Positions 50,037-59,337 of a DNA stretch of 64,000 nt are shown here, piece after piece. This DNA comes from Roseateles_B sp041913905. GTDB taxonomy: Bacteria; Pseudomonadota; Gammaproteobacteria; Burkholderiales; Burkholderiaceae_C. The position numbers and the translations under genes were made by a program. Position 1 is the stretch's first letter. Every line of letters begins with the position of its first letter. The stretch lies in assembly GCA_041913905.1 (NCBI GenBank), contig JAYSEK010000013.1, forward strand, positions 60,335 through 124,334, given 5' to 3'. The notes below the pieces were generated by a model, which saw only the letters and a list, made by a program, of their open reading frames with translations, was not told the DNA's origin and did no database searches.

Positions 50037-50762
50037 ATGAGCGACGCTGTTCCCCACCGATCCCACGCCCTGGCCCTGCTCCCTGACAAGGGCGTGCCCA
50101 ACCTGCTCTTCCTGCTCTTTCACGGCGCAGGGGCGGATGCCACGCAGATGCGCCCCCTGGCCCAGGCCCTGCGCGGCCAGTACCCGCAGGCCGCGGTCCT
50201 GGCCCTCAGTGGTCTTGAACCCTACGACCTGGTCCCCGGCGGCGGCAGCGGTCTGCAGTGGTACTCGCTGAACGGCGCGAACGATGAGAACCATGCCCGG
50301 CGCGTGGCCGACGTCCTGCCGGACTTCATCGCCCTGGTGCGGGCCTGGACCGCGCACTTCGAGCTGCCCTGGCAGCAGGTGGCGTTGGGCGGCTTCTCGC
50401 AGGGCGCCGTGCTGGCCCTGGAGGCCGTGCAGGCCGAGCTGGAGCTGGCGGGCCGCGTGATGGCCTTCAGTGGGGCCTATGCCACCCTGCCCGAGCATGC
50501 GCCGCAGGAAGTCACCGTGCATCTGCTGCATGGCCAGCAGGACGGCGTGCTGCCCTATCAGGACCAGATCCAGGCCGCCAAGCGCCTGGTGGCCCTGGGC
50601 GCCGACGTCACGGCCGATGTGCTGCCCGACATCGGGCACGAGCTGCATCCCGAGCTGATCGAACGGGCCTTGGAGCAGCTGCGGACCTTCGTCCCGGCGC
50701 GCATCTGGAAGGCCGCCATGCAGGCGGCGGAGGAGCAGGGCCTCAAGGCCCCGCTGCAATGA
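50037..50762 (+). CDS. Alpha/beta-hydrolase, carboxylesterase/phospholipase family (YpfH-like)
   Basis: A 241-residue cytoplasmic esterase: FHGAGADATQMRPLA (oxyanion region), nucleophile elbow GFSQG with Ser121, Asp in LLHGQQDGVLPYQ and His in PDIGHELHPEL. This is the pattern of the abhydrolase_2 group (YpfH, acyl-protein thioesterases). The natural substrate is unknown. Its stop overlaps the next start by 4 bases. Confidence 0.88.
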   Translation: MSDAVPHRSHALALLPDKGVPNLLFLLFHGAGADATQMRPLAQALRGQYPQAAVLALSGLEPYDLVPGGGSGLQWYSLNGANDENHARRVADVLPDFIALVRAWTAHFELPWQQVALGGFSQGAVLALEAVQAELELAGRVMAFSGAYATLPEHAPQEVTVHLLHGQQDGVLPYQDQIQAAKRLVALGADVTADVLPDIGHELHPELIERALEQLRTFVPARIWKAAMQAAEEQGLKAPLQ

Positions 50763-51508
50763 GCGGACGCCGCTGGCGCTGCGGGATGGCCGGCGCGCTG
50801 GCCTTGCTGGGCCTGCGTCTGGCGCAGGCGGCGGGCGTCGAGGCACCGGAGCTGCCCACGGTGGACCTGCTCTACCAGGATCGTCCCCCGTATTACGTGC
50901 CTCAGGCCGGCACTGAGCCGCCGGCAGGCCTGGTGATCGAGCCGCTGCTGCGTGGTCTGGAGCGCGCCCGGCTGCCGCATCGCTGGGTGCTGACGCCCGC
51001 GGCGCGGCAGCTGCTGATGGTCGAGAACGGCCCGCAGATGGTCTGCGCGGTGGGCTGGTTTCGCAATCCGGCCCGCGAGGCCAAGGGCCAGTTCAGCCCG
51101 CCGCTGTACCGCGGCCAGCCCCTGGCCATGCTGGCGCGCGCCGACGCCCCGCTGCGCGACGGCATGAGCCTGGGCGAGGCCATGGAAGCACCGGCAAGCC
51201 TGCTGGTGAAGCAGGGCTATTCCTACGGACCGGAGCTGGACGCGCTGATCGCGCGGCGCGGCGGACGCATGTCCCAGGGCAGCGGCGAGGTGGCGCAATT
51301 GCTGCGCATGTTGCACGCCGGGCATGCCGACTGGATGCCCGCCTCACCCGAAGAGGTGGAGGCCCTGGTGAGGCGCGGGGCGGATCCGGTGCAGACCCTG
51401 CGCCTGCTGCGCTTCAGCGACCCACCGCCGGTGCAGTCGCGGCACCTGTACTGCAACAAGGCGGTGCCGGCGGCCTGGCTGGAGCGGCTGGGGGCGGCAC
51501 TGCGGTGA
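50759..51508 (+). CDS. Periplasmic solute-binding-like protein
   Basis: A 249-residue exported protein (signal MSGRRWRCGMAGALALLGLRLAQAAG). The fold looks like an amino acid binding protein (VDLLYQDRPPYYV at the N terminus, ERARLPHRWVLTPAARQLLM, LLVKQGYSYGPELDALI), similar in type to the gene at 1595. No permease or ATPase is adjacent, so it may serve sensing. It is coupled to the esterase gene by an ATGA overlap. Confidence 0.72.
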   Translation: MSGRRWRCGMAGALALLGLRLAQAAGVEAPELPTVDLLYQDRPPYYVPQAGTEPPAGLVIEPLLRGLERARLPHRWVLTPAARQLLMVENGPQMVCAVGWFRNPAREAKGQFSPPLYRGQPLAMLARADAPLRDGMSLGEAMEAPASLLVKQGYSYGPELDALIARRGGRMSQGSGEVAQLLRMLHAGHADWMPASPEEVEALVRRGADPVQTLRLLRFSDPPPVQSRHLYCNKAVPAAWLERLGAALR

Positions 51509-51520
51509 GTCCTTGCCCCC

Positions 51521-52291
51521 TCACTGCCCCTTGAACAAGCCCTGAAACTGCCGCGACACCGGCAGCTTCTCCTCGCGGCCTTTGAGCGTGAGCTGCATGG
51601 TGTTTTCGTCCACCCGGATGGCGCTGGCGATGCTGCGGCTGTTGACCAGCACCGAGCGGTGCACCTGCCAGAAGAGATCGGCGTCCAGCGTGGCCAGCAG
51701 CTCCTTGAGCGGGGTCCGGATCAGCGCTTCGCCGCCGTCATAGACGACGCGGGTGTAGCGGTTGTCGCTCTCGAAATAGACCACGTCCTGCGGGTCGATC
51801 ATCTTGACCTCGCGGCCCAGCGAGGCCTGGATCAGGCGCGGCTTGGGCACCGCTGCAGCGCTGGCCGCCATGGGCAGCAATTGCTTGAGCAGGGCCTGCA
51901 GGTCGGGCGCGGGTTGATGCAGTCGGGTCTTGAGGCGTTCGATGGCCTGGGCCAGGCGTGCGTCTTCCACCGGCTTCATCACGTAGTCCAGTGCTCCGGC
52001 ATCGAAGGCGGCCAGGGCATGGTCGCCATACGCGGTGACGAAGACCACGTGCGGCGGGCGTGCCGTGGCGGCCATGCGCCGCGCGACCTCGATGCCGGTG
52101 AGGCCGGGCATGTTGATGTCCAGGAAGCAGACCTGCGGTTCGTGCTCAAGAAAGTCGTCCCAGGCATCGACGCCATGGCGGCTGGCCGCCACGATGTCCA
52201 GTTCGGGGCACAGCCGCTGCAGGGCTGCGCGCAGCTGCTCGCGCGGGCCTTCCTCATCGTCGGCAATGAGGGTGCGGATGGCGGTGGTCAT
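51521..52291 (-). CDS. LytTR-family response regulator
   Basis: A 256-residue regulator. Receiver: acidic DDEE at 11-14, phospho-acceptor Asp58 (VCFLDINMPG) and Lys in DYVMKPVED. The C-terminal LytTR DNA-binding domain (about 155-250) is shown by VYFESDNRYTRVVY, LIRTPLKELLATLD and FWQVHRSVLVNSRSI. Start: the ATG at 52291 follows GGAGCGAGGAATCCC. The upstream ATG at 52324 overlaps the kinase stop as ATGA and is the alternative. The partner kinase is encoded just upstream. Confidence 0.92.
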   Translation of the reverse strand: MTTAIRTLIADDEEGPREQLRAALQRLCPELDIVAASRHGVDAWDDFLEHEPQVCFLDINMPGLTGIEVARRMAATARPPHVVFVTAYGDHALAAFDAGALDYVMKPVEDARLAQAIERLKTRLHQPAPDLQALLKQLLPMAASAAAVPKPRLIQASLGREVKMIDPQDVVYFESDNRYTRVVYDGGEALIRTPLKELLATLDADLFWQVHRSVLVNSRSIASAIRVDENTMQLTLKGREEKLPVSRQFQGLFKGQ

Positions 52292-52320
52292 GGGATTCCT
52301 CGCTCCGTTGTTGTTGGCGT

Positions 52321-53508
52321 TCATGTCGGCTGGATGGGGGCTTCGGCGGTGCGCTCGCTGCCATCGCCAGTGTGCAGCTGCAGGCAAACCCGGGTGCCCG
52401 GTCCGTCCTCGCGACGGCTGAGCTGCAGCGCCGCGCGCTCACCGAAGAAGCCCTGCAGGCGCGCCCGGCTGTTCCCCAGGCCCAGGCCCTCCTGCCAGCC
52501 CTCGGCCAGGCCCACGCCACTGTCTTCGACCAGCAGGCGCCAGCCGCCGCCGGGCCGCGCCGTCAGCTGGAGATGGAGTTCGGCGCCATTGAGCGTGGGC
52601 GCAATGCCGTGCTCCAAGGCGTTCTCCACCAGGCTCAGGACGATGCCGGGCGGCAGGTGGGCCGCCGCAGCGCAGGCGGCGTCGATGTCCAGCGAGAAGC
52701 GCAGCCGCTCGCCCCATCGCGCCTGCATCACGCCCAGGTAGGCCTGTACCAGGGACAGCTCTTCGGCCAGGCTGACCTGGGGCCGCAGCATCAGTTCGGC
52801 CGAGCCGCGCAAAAAGCTGCTGAGTTGGCGCAGCAGGGGGCTGGCGCGCGCGTCGCCGGTATCCACCCAGTGCTGGACGGCCGCCAGTGTGTTGAAGATG
52901 AAATGGGGCTGGATCTGGGCCTGCAGCAGGCGCAGCCGGGCCTCGCTGGCCTCGCGCTTGGCCTGCTCCTGGTCGGCGCGGCTCTGGGCCAGGGCCAGCT
53001 CCCGGGCCATGTGCTCGCGGCGCTGGCTGGCGGTGAGGATCACGACCAGCAGCAGGGCGAAGGACAGCAGCAGCGGCATCGGCAGGCCGATCCTGGCCGC
53101 GGTGAGGAGACCGTCCATCTGTTCGCGCCAGGGCAGGCCGTGGCCCACGGGGGCGCGGCTCAGCCCCAGCGTCATGCCCAGGGCAGCGGCAAGTCCGCCG
53201 GTCAGCGCACTCAGCGCGACGGCAGGTCTCCCCGAGAACCACAGCGGTCGCAGCCAGGCCAGGCCCATCAGGCCGAGAAAGGCCAGGGTGAAGGCCACGC
53301 TGGCGAGGATGGCCAGGGGCCAGTTGCCGCTGCTCTTGAGAACGCCGGCAAGCATGCCCAGGCCCCCGGAGACGGCACCGGTCACGGCACCCAGGAGCTG
53401 CGAGTTGCGGCAGACGCCGTTCTCGTTGCGAAGGACGCGGCCCAGGGCCTGCGCGGCGTCGCTGCGCAAGGAGGCGTGCCAGGGGAGTGCTTGATGGCTT
53501 GTATGCAT
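52321..53508 (-). CDS. LytS-type sensor histidine kinase
   Basis: A 395-residue kinase with four membrane segments (about residues 42-60, 68-90, 97-117 and 137-160) and no large periplasmic domain. The His_kinase (PF06580-type) motif LLQAQIQPHFIFNTLAAVQHWV carries the phospho-His; HATPase shows LVENALEHGI and LLVEDSGVGLAEG, with a GLGLGNSRARLQGFFG-type end. It is the partner of the LytTR regulator, whose start overlaps or follows its stop. The signal is unknown. Confidence 0.9.
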   Translation of the reverse strand: MHTSHQALPWHASLRSDAAQALGRVLRNENGVCRNSQLLGAVTGAVSGGLGMLAGVLKSSGNWPLAILASVAFTLAFLGLMGLAWLRPLWFSGRPAVALSALTGGLAAALGMTLGLSRAPVGHGLPWREQMDGLLTAARIGLPMPLLLSFALLLVVILTASQRREHMARELALAQSRADQEQAKREASEARLRLLQAQIQPHFIFNTLAAVQHWVDTGDARASPLLRQLSSFLRGSAELMLRPQVSLAEELSLVQAYLGVMQARWGERLRFSLDIDAACAAAAHLPPGIVLSLVENALEHGIAPTLNGAELHLQLTARPGGGWRLLVEDSGVGLAEGWQEGLGLGNSRARLQGFFGERAALQLSRREDGPGTRVCLQLHTGDGSERTAEAPIQPT

Positions 53509-53605
53509 GGCGGAAGTATCACTGCCGGCCGTGCGCCTGACCCGGCCGATGCGGCGAATGGCGGGGCGCGCCGGCGAATGGCGGTGACACCGGTCCGGCG
53601 GGTGC

Positions 53606-54361
53606 TCAGCGCACCAGCGCTCCCCCCACGAAGACCTTCAGCTCGCCGGGCTGGAAGGCCACCCAGGGCTCGTCGCGGGTCAGCGGTTCGGTGGCGATGA
53701 TGGCGGCGCGGTCCAGCGGCGAGGTGTGCTGCGAGAGGTCCAGGCTCAGGTCCTCGTCCTGCAGGTGCACGCGGCCGAAGGGATGCTGGCGCAGCAGGTA
53801 ATACAGCTTGGTCGAGCCGTGCGCCCACAGCGCCTGGCCGTTGGAAAGCAGCATGTTGAAGGTGCCGTAGGCATTGAGCCTGGGCATGAGCTCGGACAGG
53901 GTCAGGCTCAGCTCCTCGACGCTGGGCACCGTGCAGTGCGCCTTGGCCAGCTCCTGCATCAGCCAGCAGAAGGCGCGTTCGCTGTCGGTGTCGCCCACGG
54001 GCCGGAACGCGGCATGCAGAGGGGGGTGGAAATCCTTCAGATTGCCGTTGTGCGCGAAAACCCAGTAGCGGCCCCACAGCTCGCGCACGAAGGGGTGCGT
54101 GTTCTCCAGCAAGACCTGACCCTGCGTGGCCTTGCGGATGTGGGCGATGACGTTGTCGCTCTGGATCGGGTAGTGCTTGATGAAGCTGGCCAGGGGCGAG
54201 ACGCGGGCGCTGTGGTGGTCCACGAAATGGCGCAGGCCACGCCCTTCGAAGAAGGCGATGCCGAAGCCGTCCTTGTGCTCCTCGGCCCGCGTGGCCAGGC
54301 CGGTGAAGCTGAACATCACGTCGGTCGGCACATTGCAGTTCATGCCCAGCAGCTGGCACAT
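53606..54361 (-). CDS. Class II glutamine amidotransferase (YafJ type)
   Basis: A 251-residue Ntn-hydrolase: after removal of Met1 the nucleophile is Cys2 (MCQLLGMNCN). Conserved stretches VMFSFTGLATRAEEHKDGFGIAFF, HIRKATQGQV, FAHNGNLKDF and SERAFCWLM are those of YafJ proteins. The family probably hydrolyses a gamma-glutamyl amide in the cytoplasm; the true substrate is not known to me. It lies 14 bases downstream of the flavoprotein gene and may share its mRNA. Confidence 0.93.
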   Translation of the reverse strand: MCQLLGMNCNVPTDVMFSFTGLATRAEEHKDGFGIAFFEGRGLRHFVDHHSARVSPLASFIKHYPIQSDNVIAHIRKATQGQVLLENTHPFVRELWGRYWVFAHNGNLKDFHPPLHAAFRPVGDTDSERAFCWLMQELAKAHCTVPSVEELSLTLSELMPRLNAYGTFNMLLSNGQALWAHGSTKLYYLLRQHPFGRVHLQDEDLSLDLSQHTSPLDRAAIIATEPLTRDEPWVAFQPGELKVFVGGALVR

Positions 54362-54374
54362 GGGGGATCCTTGC

Positions 54375-55580
54375 TTATTCGAAGAACAGGCGGCTGATGC
54401 CCCGCAGGCTTACCAGATTGCCGGGATTGCTGGTCTCGTTCAAGACCCCGCTCATGCGGCGCAGCAGGCGTTCGCTCTTGCCGGCGCGCCAGATCAGCAG
54501 GTCGGCCAGCCAGGGGGCGGCGTTGACCTTGTTGGCCCGTTCGTAGAGCTCGTACTTGGGCTGCAGCTTGCGCAGGCCGGCCTCGTATTGGCTGCGGGCC
54601 GTGGCGTCGTCGTTCCCGTGGGCCAGCACGGCTTCGGCGGCCAGCAGGCCGGTCTCCATGGCCTTGCCGATGCCCTCGCCGGTGAAGGAATAAGTACTGC
54701 CCGCCGCCTCGCCGGTCACCAGCAGGCCGGGGCGGCTCCAGCGGGCGCCCTTCAAGGTGCAGCGCAGCGGTGCGCCCTTGAGTTCGCCGACCAGCCGGCC
54801 ATGGCGCATCAGCTCGGCGGCCGGTTCATAGTGTTCGCAGAAGGCGTCGAAGATGGCGCGCAGGTTGACGTCTTTCTTGCGGCCCTTGCCGGAAAGATCG
54901 CGGTGGCTGTCGGTCACGCCCACGCCGATGTTGAACTGGCCGTCAGGAGCCGGAAAGATCCAGCCATAGCCTGGGCGGACGGCTTTGCACCACACCACCT
55001 CCATGGCCTTGATGCGGCCGACCATGCCCGGGGCGTGCACATAGCCGCGCAGCGCCACGCCGCTGGGCGTGTGGCGATCGCACATGCCGGCGGCGCCCAG
55101 GGCCTTGGGCACGGCGCCGGTGGCGAGGATGACCCAGCTGGCACGGACCTCCCATTCGCGCTCGCCCTGGCGCAGAACGGCGCCGCAGACGCGGCCCGCG
55201 CCATCCTCCAGCGCCCGTTCGAAGCGCGCCTGCTCGAACTGTGCGCCCGCGGCGATGGCGTGGCGGGCCAGCATCTCATCCAGGATCTGGCGTGGCAGCA
55301 CGGCCAGGCTGCCGGGCACATCGATGCGGCCGCCGCGCGGGCCGATGCAGCCCACATGGCTGACGCGCTGGGCCCGGGCCATCACCGCTTCCTGCATCCC
55401 CAGGCGTTGCAGGGCCTGGTGGGCATCGGGGATCAGTCCATCGCCGCAGGTCTTGTCGCGCCCCAGCGGGTGCTGGTCCACCAGCAGCACGTCCCGTCCG
55501 GCCTGGGCCAGCCAGCGCGCGCAGGCGGAGCCGGCCGGGCCGGCGCCGATGATGAGGATGTCTGTCAATTGTTGGTTCAT
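54375..55580 (-). CDS. Geranylgeranyl-reductase-family FAD-dependent oxidoreductase
   Basis: A 401-residue flavoprotein. FAD-binding GAGPAGSACARWLAQAG near residue 11, the family pattern KTCGDGLIPDAHQAL, the middle WVILATGAVPKALG, and the late FAD site GLLVTGEAAGSTYSFTGEGIGKAMETG. The family reduces prenyl chains or hydroxylates aromatic rings; a quinone or lipid substrate is plausible, but there is no pathway gene next to it. The start is the first Met of the nucleotide-binding fold. Confidence 0.88.
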   Translation of the reverse strand: MNQQLTDILIIGAGPAGSACARWLAQAGRDVLLVDQHPLGRDKTCGDGLIPDAHQALQRLGMQEAVMARAQRVSHVGCIGPRGGRIDVPGSLAVLPRQILDEMLARHAIAAGAQFEQARFERALEDGAGRVCGAVLRQGEREWEVRASWVILATGAVPKALGAAGMCDRHTPSGVALRGYVHAPGMVGRIKAMEVVWCKAVRPGYGWIFPAPDGQFNIGVGVTDSHRDLSGKGRKKDVNLRAIFDAFCEHYEPAAELMRHGRLVGELKGAPLRCTLKGARWSRPGLLVTGEAAGSTYSFTGEGIGKAMETGLLAAEAVLAHGNDDATARSQYEAGLRKLQPKYELYERANKVNAAPWLADLLIWRAGKSERLLRRMSGVLNETSNPGNLVSLRGISRLFFE

Positions 55581-56158
55581 GAATGGAGCCTTGCGGTACG
55601 CAAGGCTTGCCGCCTGCGCCGAACCAGCGACCGAGTCGGCGAAAGGATGGCCCTGCGCCGCTGGCGCCTGCTGCCTGCTGCCTGCTGATCCCGTCCAACG
55701 GGAATTCTGCAGCGTGCAAGCCGGCAGAAAGGAATGCGAATGATTCTATGGGGAGCCGACGGCGGCGGATCGAATCCGCTCCTGGGCCGCAGCGAAGGCG
55801 CCTGGCCGACGAGCTGTGCGCATTTCGTCCAGGCGATGGGCAGCATCCGGGCTGCGCGGTGGGTTGTTGCCCAAATGAAACAATCGCTACGACGCTGGCG
55901 CAAGTGGGCGCCACAGTCCCTGGCCTAGCCGTTGGTCCGCATGGACAGGGGTAACTCCCTGCACGGGTGACTTTCGGTTGCCGCTGCCATGGTCAGTGCA
56001 TGCCGTCAATGCATGAATTGCACTAGCGTCTTGGGCCGGGATCTCATAGACGATGCTGCCCTGACTTTATAGGACTGCTGTGATGGTGGCGTTTGGGCGC
56101 CGCTCACGGCTCGCTTTTACAAGAAGCGATCGGGTCAGTATTGATTCCAGGAGAATTT
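55581..56158 (+). promoter_or_regulatory. Long non-coding leader/promoter region before the TonB-dependent receptor
   Basis: 577 bases without a convincing gene between divergent genes. It holds a triple 7-mer tandem CCTGCTG (55667-55687), a GAAT-G-ATTC palindrome (55738-55746, a partial Fur-box-like match), an AGTGCA-N18-TGCACT inverted repeat (55995-56024), and a good ribosome site (CAGGAG at 56148-56153) before the receptor ATG. I cannot place a promoter with confidence. Confidence 0.45.
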
Positions 56159-59137
56159 ATGAAACGAGCAAATAGGCAGACTTTGTCCCGTACCAGTGTT
56201 CGGCGCACTGCCCTGGCGCTGGCTGCGGGTGCCTTGTTGGCATCTGCACAGGTTTACGCTCAGCAGAGCACCGGTTCCATCAGCGGCCAGGGCAAGGCCG
56301 GCGATGTCGTGACCGTGGTCAGCAAGAGCATCGGTATCAGCCGCCAGGTCGTGGTTGACAAGAACGGCAGCTTCGGCGCTTCGCAGCTGCCCGCGGGCGA
56401 GTACGTGGTGACCATCAAGCGCGCAGACGGCAGCACCAGCTCGCAGACCGTCTACGTGCAGCCCGGCCAGGGCGCTTCCGCCAACTTCAACCAGCTTGAG
56501 CAGGTGGTGGTGACGGGTTCGGCCGTGAAGGTCATCGACGTGAAGTCGGTGGAGTCGGCCACCCTGCTGTCCAAGGCTGAGCTGGACCGCATTCCCGTGG
56601 CGCGCAACACCACCGCCATCGCACTGCTGGCTCCCGGCGCAACGCTGGGTGATGGCCGCATCGGCTCGACCAACACCCGTTCCGGCAACGTGGCTTCGCT
56701 GGGTGGTGCATCTCCGGCTGAGAACGCGTACTACATCAACGGCTTCAACGTGACCAATATCGTGAACGGTATTGCGTTCAACTCGGTCCCGTTCGAAGGC
56801 ATCGGCAACCAGCAGGTCAAGACCGGCGGCTACAGCGCCGAGTACGGCCGTTCGCTGGGTGGCGTGATTTCGGTCACCACCAAGCGCGGTACCGACGAAT
56901 GGCACGGCGGCGCCAACATCACCCTGGAGCCGCGTTCCCTGGCTGGCAAGTCGGTGTACTCCAAGAAGGACGATCCCAACAGCGTCAACCCCAACGACTG
57001 GTATCTGGCCAAGCGTCCGGGCGGTTCTGACAAGACCCAGATGAACGTGTGGGCCGGCGGTCCGCTGATCAAGGACACGCTGTATGGCTTTGCCCTGGTG
57101 CAGGGTTCCAGCGAGAAGTCGAACGGCTACGGCTCTGCTCAGCAGACCGAGCTGAAGAACAGCACGCCGCAGTACCTGGTGAAGCTGGACTGGAACGTCA
57201 ACAAGAGCAACCTGATCGAGCTCACTGCGTTCAACGACAAGTCGACCGACGAGCTGACGACCTGGAACTCGCCGAAGGCCTACGAGACCGAGCGCGGCAC
57301 CAACCTGGGCACCGACACGTTCACGACCGGCGGTGATACCTCCATCCTGAAGTGGACCAGCTGGCTGACCGACGACCTGACCCTGTCCGCCCTGTACGGC
57401 GTGGGCAAGTACAACCGCAAGTCGGTCGTGCCCTCCGCAGGCTGCAACTACGTCAGCGATCGCCGCGTGAGCCCGTCCAAGCCCTACGGCTGCGCCACCG
57501 CGACCAGCATCACCGACCCGCGTGCCAACGACAAGCGCGTGGCCTACCGGATCGACCTTGAGTACGTGCTGAACGCCAAGCACACCATCCGCGCCGGTCT
57601 GGACAGTGAAGTCTATGACACGGTCGATGGCACGGTTGCTCCGGGCCCGAACGCTACCCGCTTCCTCATCAAGGAAGTGGACCCAGGTAAGGCCCTTGCC
57701 AATGGGTATGTGAACAACACGGGAGCTGTTCAGGCTTATGTCGAAGCTCGCCGCTTCGAGAACGGCGGCACGTTCAAGACTGAAAACTCCGCTTGGTACA
57801 TCGAGGACAACTACCAGGTCACCAAGAACCTCCTGTTGAACCTGGGCCTGCGCAACGAAGCGTTCACGAACAAGAACGGCAACGGCATCCCGTTCATCGA
57901 AGTCAAGAACACCCTGGCACCGCGTCTGGGTGCAAGCTGGGATGCCATGGGTAACGGTGACCTGAAGCTGTACGGCAACTACGGCCGCTACTACATTCCG
58001 GTGTACGCCAACACCAACGTTCGCCTGTCGGGCAAGCAGACCGACTACACGGACTACTACGCCTTCAACGAGACCTTCAGCAACGACAAGTTCCAGCTGC
58101 CGGTCCTGGGCGCCAAGCTGGGCAACCGCAAGGTCAACTCCGACGGCACCACGCCGGATCCGCGCACCATCGTCGATCCCAACATCAAGCCGATGTACCA
58201 GGACGAGTTCATCCTGGGCTTCCAGAAAGCACTGACCAATCGGTGGACGGCAGGTGTGAAGTACACGCACCGCGCCCTGAAGAACGCCATGGATGACCTC
58301 TGCTCGGGTGCCAAGCCGGCCGAGTGGGCGGCGGCCAATGGCTACACCGCCGCCGAAGCCCAGCGCATCGGCGACACCATCGAGCACTGCTTCCTGGGCA
58401 ACCCGGGCCGTGACCTGACCGTCAACGTCGACGTCAAGGGCGATGGCAAGCTGGTGCCGGTGACCATCCCGAACGCGGCTCTGGGCTTCCCCGAAAAGCC
58501 GAAGCGCACCTACGACGCGCTGGAGTTCATGGTCGAGCGTTCCTGGGACAAGCAGTGGAGCTTCCAGGGCTCTTACGTGCTGGCCTACAGCAAGGGCAAC
58601 ACCGAAGGCTATGTGAAGTCGGACATCGGCCAGGATGACGCCGGCATCAGCCAGGACTGGGATTACCCGAGCCTGATGCAAGGTGCAAATGGCTATCTGC
58701 CCAATGACCGTCGTCATACCTTCAAGCTGTGGGGTTCGTACGCTGCGACCGACGAATGGCGCCTGGGTGCGAACCTGACGCTGCAGAGCGGCCGTCCCAA
58801 GAACTGCTTCGGCTACCCGATCAGCGAGGATGATCCTGCCTACAACTACGGTTCGTCGTCGTTCGTCTGTAATGGCAAGCCGACTCCGCGTGGTTCGCAG
58901 GGTCGCCTGGGCTGGTTCAAGGAACTCAACCTGCAAGCCACCTACACGCCGCGTTACCTGAAGGGCGCTACCTTCTCGGTGGACCTGCTGAACGTGTTTG
59001 ATACCCGTACTGTTCGTGGTATCGAAGAGCAGGCAGAGCAGGCTTCGAGCACCTGGTCCAAGTCCTATGGCCAGCCGATCGCCGACAGCATCCAGCGTGG
59101 CCGCCGCGTGCGCCTGCTGGCTCAGTACGAGTTCTGA
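56159..59137 (+). CDS. TonB-dependent receptor with N-terminal carboxypeptidase-regulatory-like domain (Oar-type)
   Basis: A 992-residue outer-membrane protein. Signal peptide ending SAQVYAQ (about residue 36), a carboxypeptidase-regulatory-like beta-sandwich (about 38-110), TonB box-like EQVVVTGSA, plug domain (about 125-260, with YYINGFNVTN and SAEYGRSLGGVISVTTKRGT), and a long barrel ending in QYEF with the usual terminal Phe. Codon use is less extreme in GC than in the neighbours, as often seen for highly expressed receptors. The substrate is unknown; candidates are peptides or oligosaccharides. Confidence 0.93.
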   Translation: MKRANRQTLSRTSVRRTALALAAGALLASAQVYAQQSTGSISGQGKAGDVVTVVSKSIGISRQVVVDKNGSFGASQLPAGEYVVTIKRADGSTSSQTVYVQPGQGASANFNQLEQVVVTGSAVKVIDVKSVESATLLSKAELDRIPVARNTTAIALLAPGATLGDGRIGSTNTRSGNVASLGGASPAENAYYINGFNVTNIVNGIAFNSVPFEGIGNQQVKTGGYSAEYGRSLGGVISVTTKRGTDEWHGGANITLEPRSLAGKSVYSKKDDPNSVNPNDWYLAKRPGGSDKTQMNVWAGGPLIKDTLYGFALVQGSSEKSNGYGSAQQTELKNSTPQYLVKLDWNVNKSNLIELTAFNDKSTDELTTWNSPKAYETERGTNLGTDTFTTGGDTSILKWTSWLTDDLTLSALYGVGKYNRKSVVPSAGCNYVSDRRVSPSKPYGCATATSITDPRANDKRVAYRIDLEYVLNAKHTIRAGLDSEVYDTVDGTVAPGPNATRFLIKEVDPGKALANGYVNNTGAVQAYVEARRFENGGTFKTENSAWYIEDNYQVTKNLLLNLGLRNEAFTNKNGNGIPFIEVKNTLAPRLGASWDAMGNGDLKLYGNYGRYYIPVYANTNVRLSGKQTDYTDYYAFNETFSNDKFQLPVLGAKLGNRKVNSDGTTPDPRTIVDPNIKPMYQDEFILGFQKALTNRWTAGVKYTHRALKNAMDDLCSGAKPAEWAAANGYTAAEAQRIGDTIEHCFLGNPGRDLTVNVDVKGDGKLVPVTIPNAALGFPEKPKRTYDALEFMVERSWDKQWSFQGSYVLAYSKGNTEGYVKSDIGQDDAGISQDWDYPSLMQGANGYLPNDRRHTFKLWGSYAATDEWRLGANLTLQSGRPKNCFGYPISEDDPAYNYGSSSFVCNGKPTPRGSQGRLGWFKELNLQATYTPRYLKGATFSVDLLNVFDTRTVRGIEEQAEQASSTWSKSYGQPIADSIQRGRRVRLLAQYEF

Positions 59138-59183
59138 TGAGCTGATGATGTCCCTGGGCTGATGTCCGGGGCGTCAAAAAAAC

Positions 59184-59223
59184 AGACCCGACCCGGGGCT
59201 CGCGCCCGGGGTCGGGTTTTTTC
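59184..59223 (+). terminator. Strong intrinsic terminator of the TonB receptor gene
   Basis: ACCCGACCC and GGGTCGGGT pair perfectly (9 bp) with an inner GGGC/GCCC-type stem, followed by TTTTTT. An A-run (59175-59182) precedes the stem, so the signal could also work for the gene on the other strand (minus, ending at 59338). Confidence 0.9.
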
Positions 59224-59337
59224 ATGTCTGGCCACAACAGGCCAGCAAAAAAGGACGGGCAGCCTGTGCTGCGCGTCCCTTGACTGTGAGTGCAGAGCTC
59301 CTGGGCGCCCGACAAGGTGTGCCCGAAGCCCGCGAGC

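Noticed and set aside
55735..55749. A Fur-box-like site before the TonB receptor gene
   Set aside because: Only about 9 of 14 informative positions match the 7-1-7 pattern and it lies 400 bases from the gene. Kept only as a remark in the leader entry.
55734..55928. A 64-codon open frame in the long leader
   Set aside because: No ribosome site, no recognisable domain and a composition typical of chance frames in GC-rich DNA.
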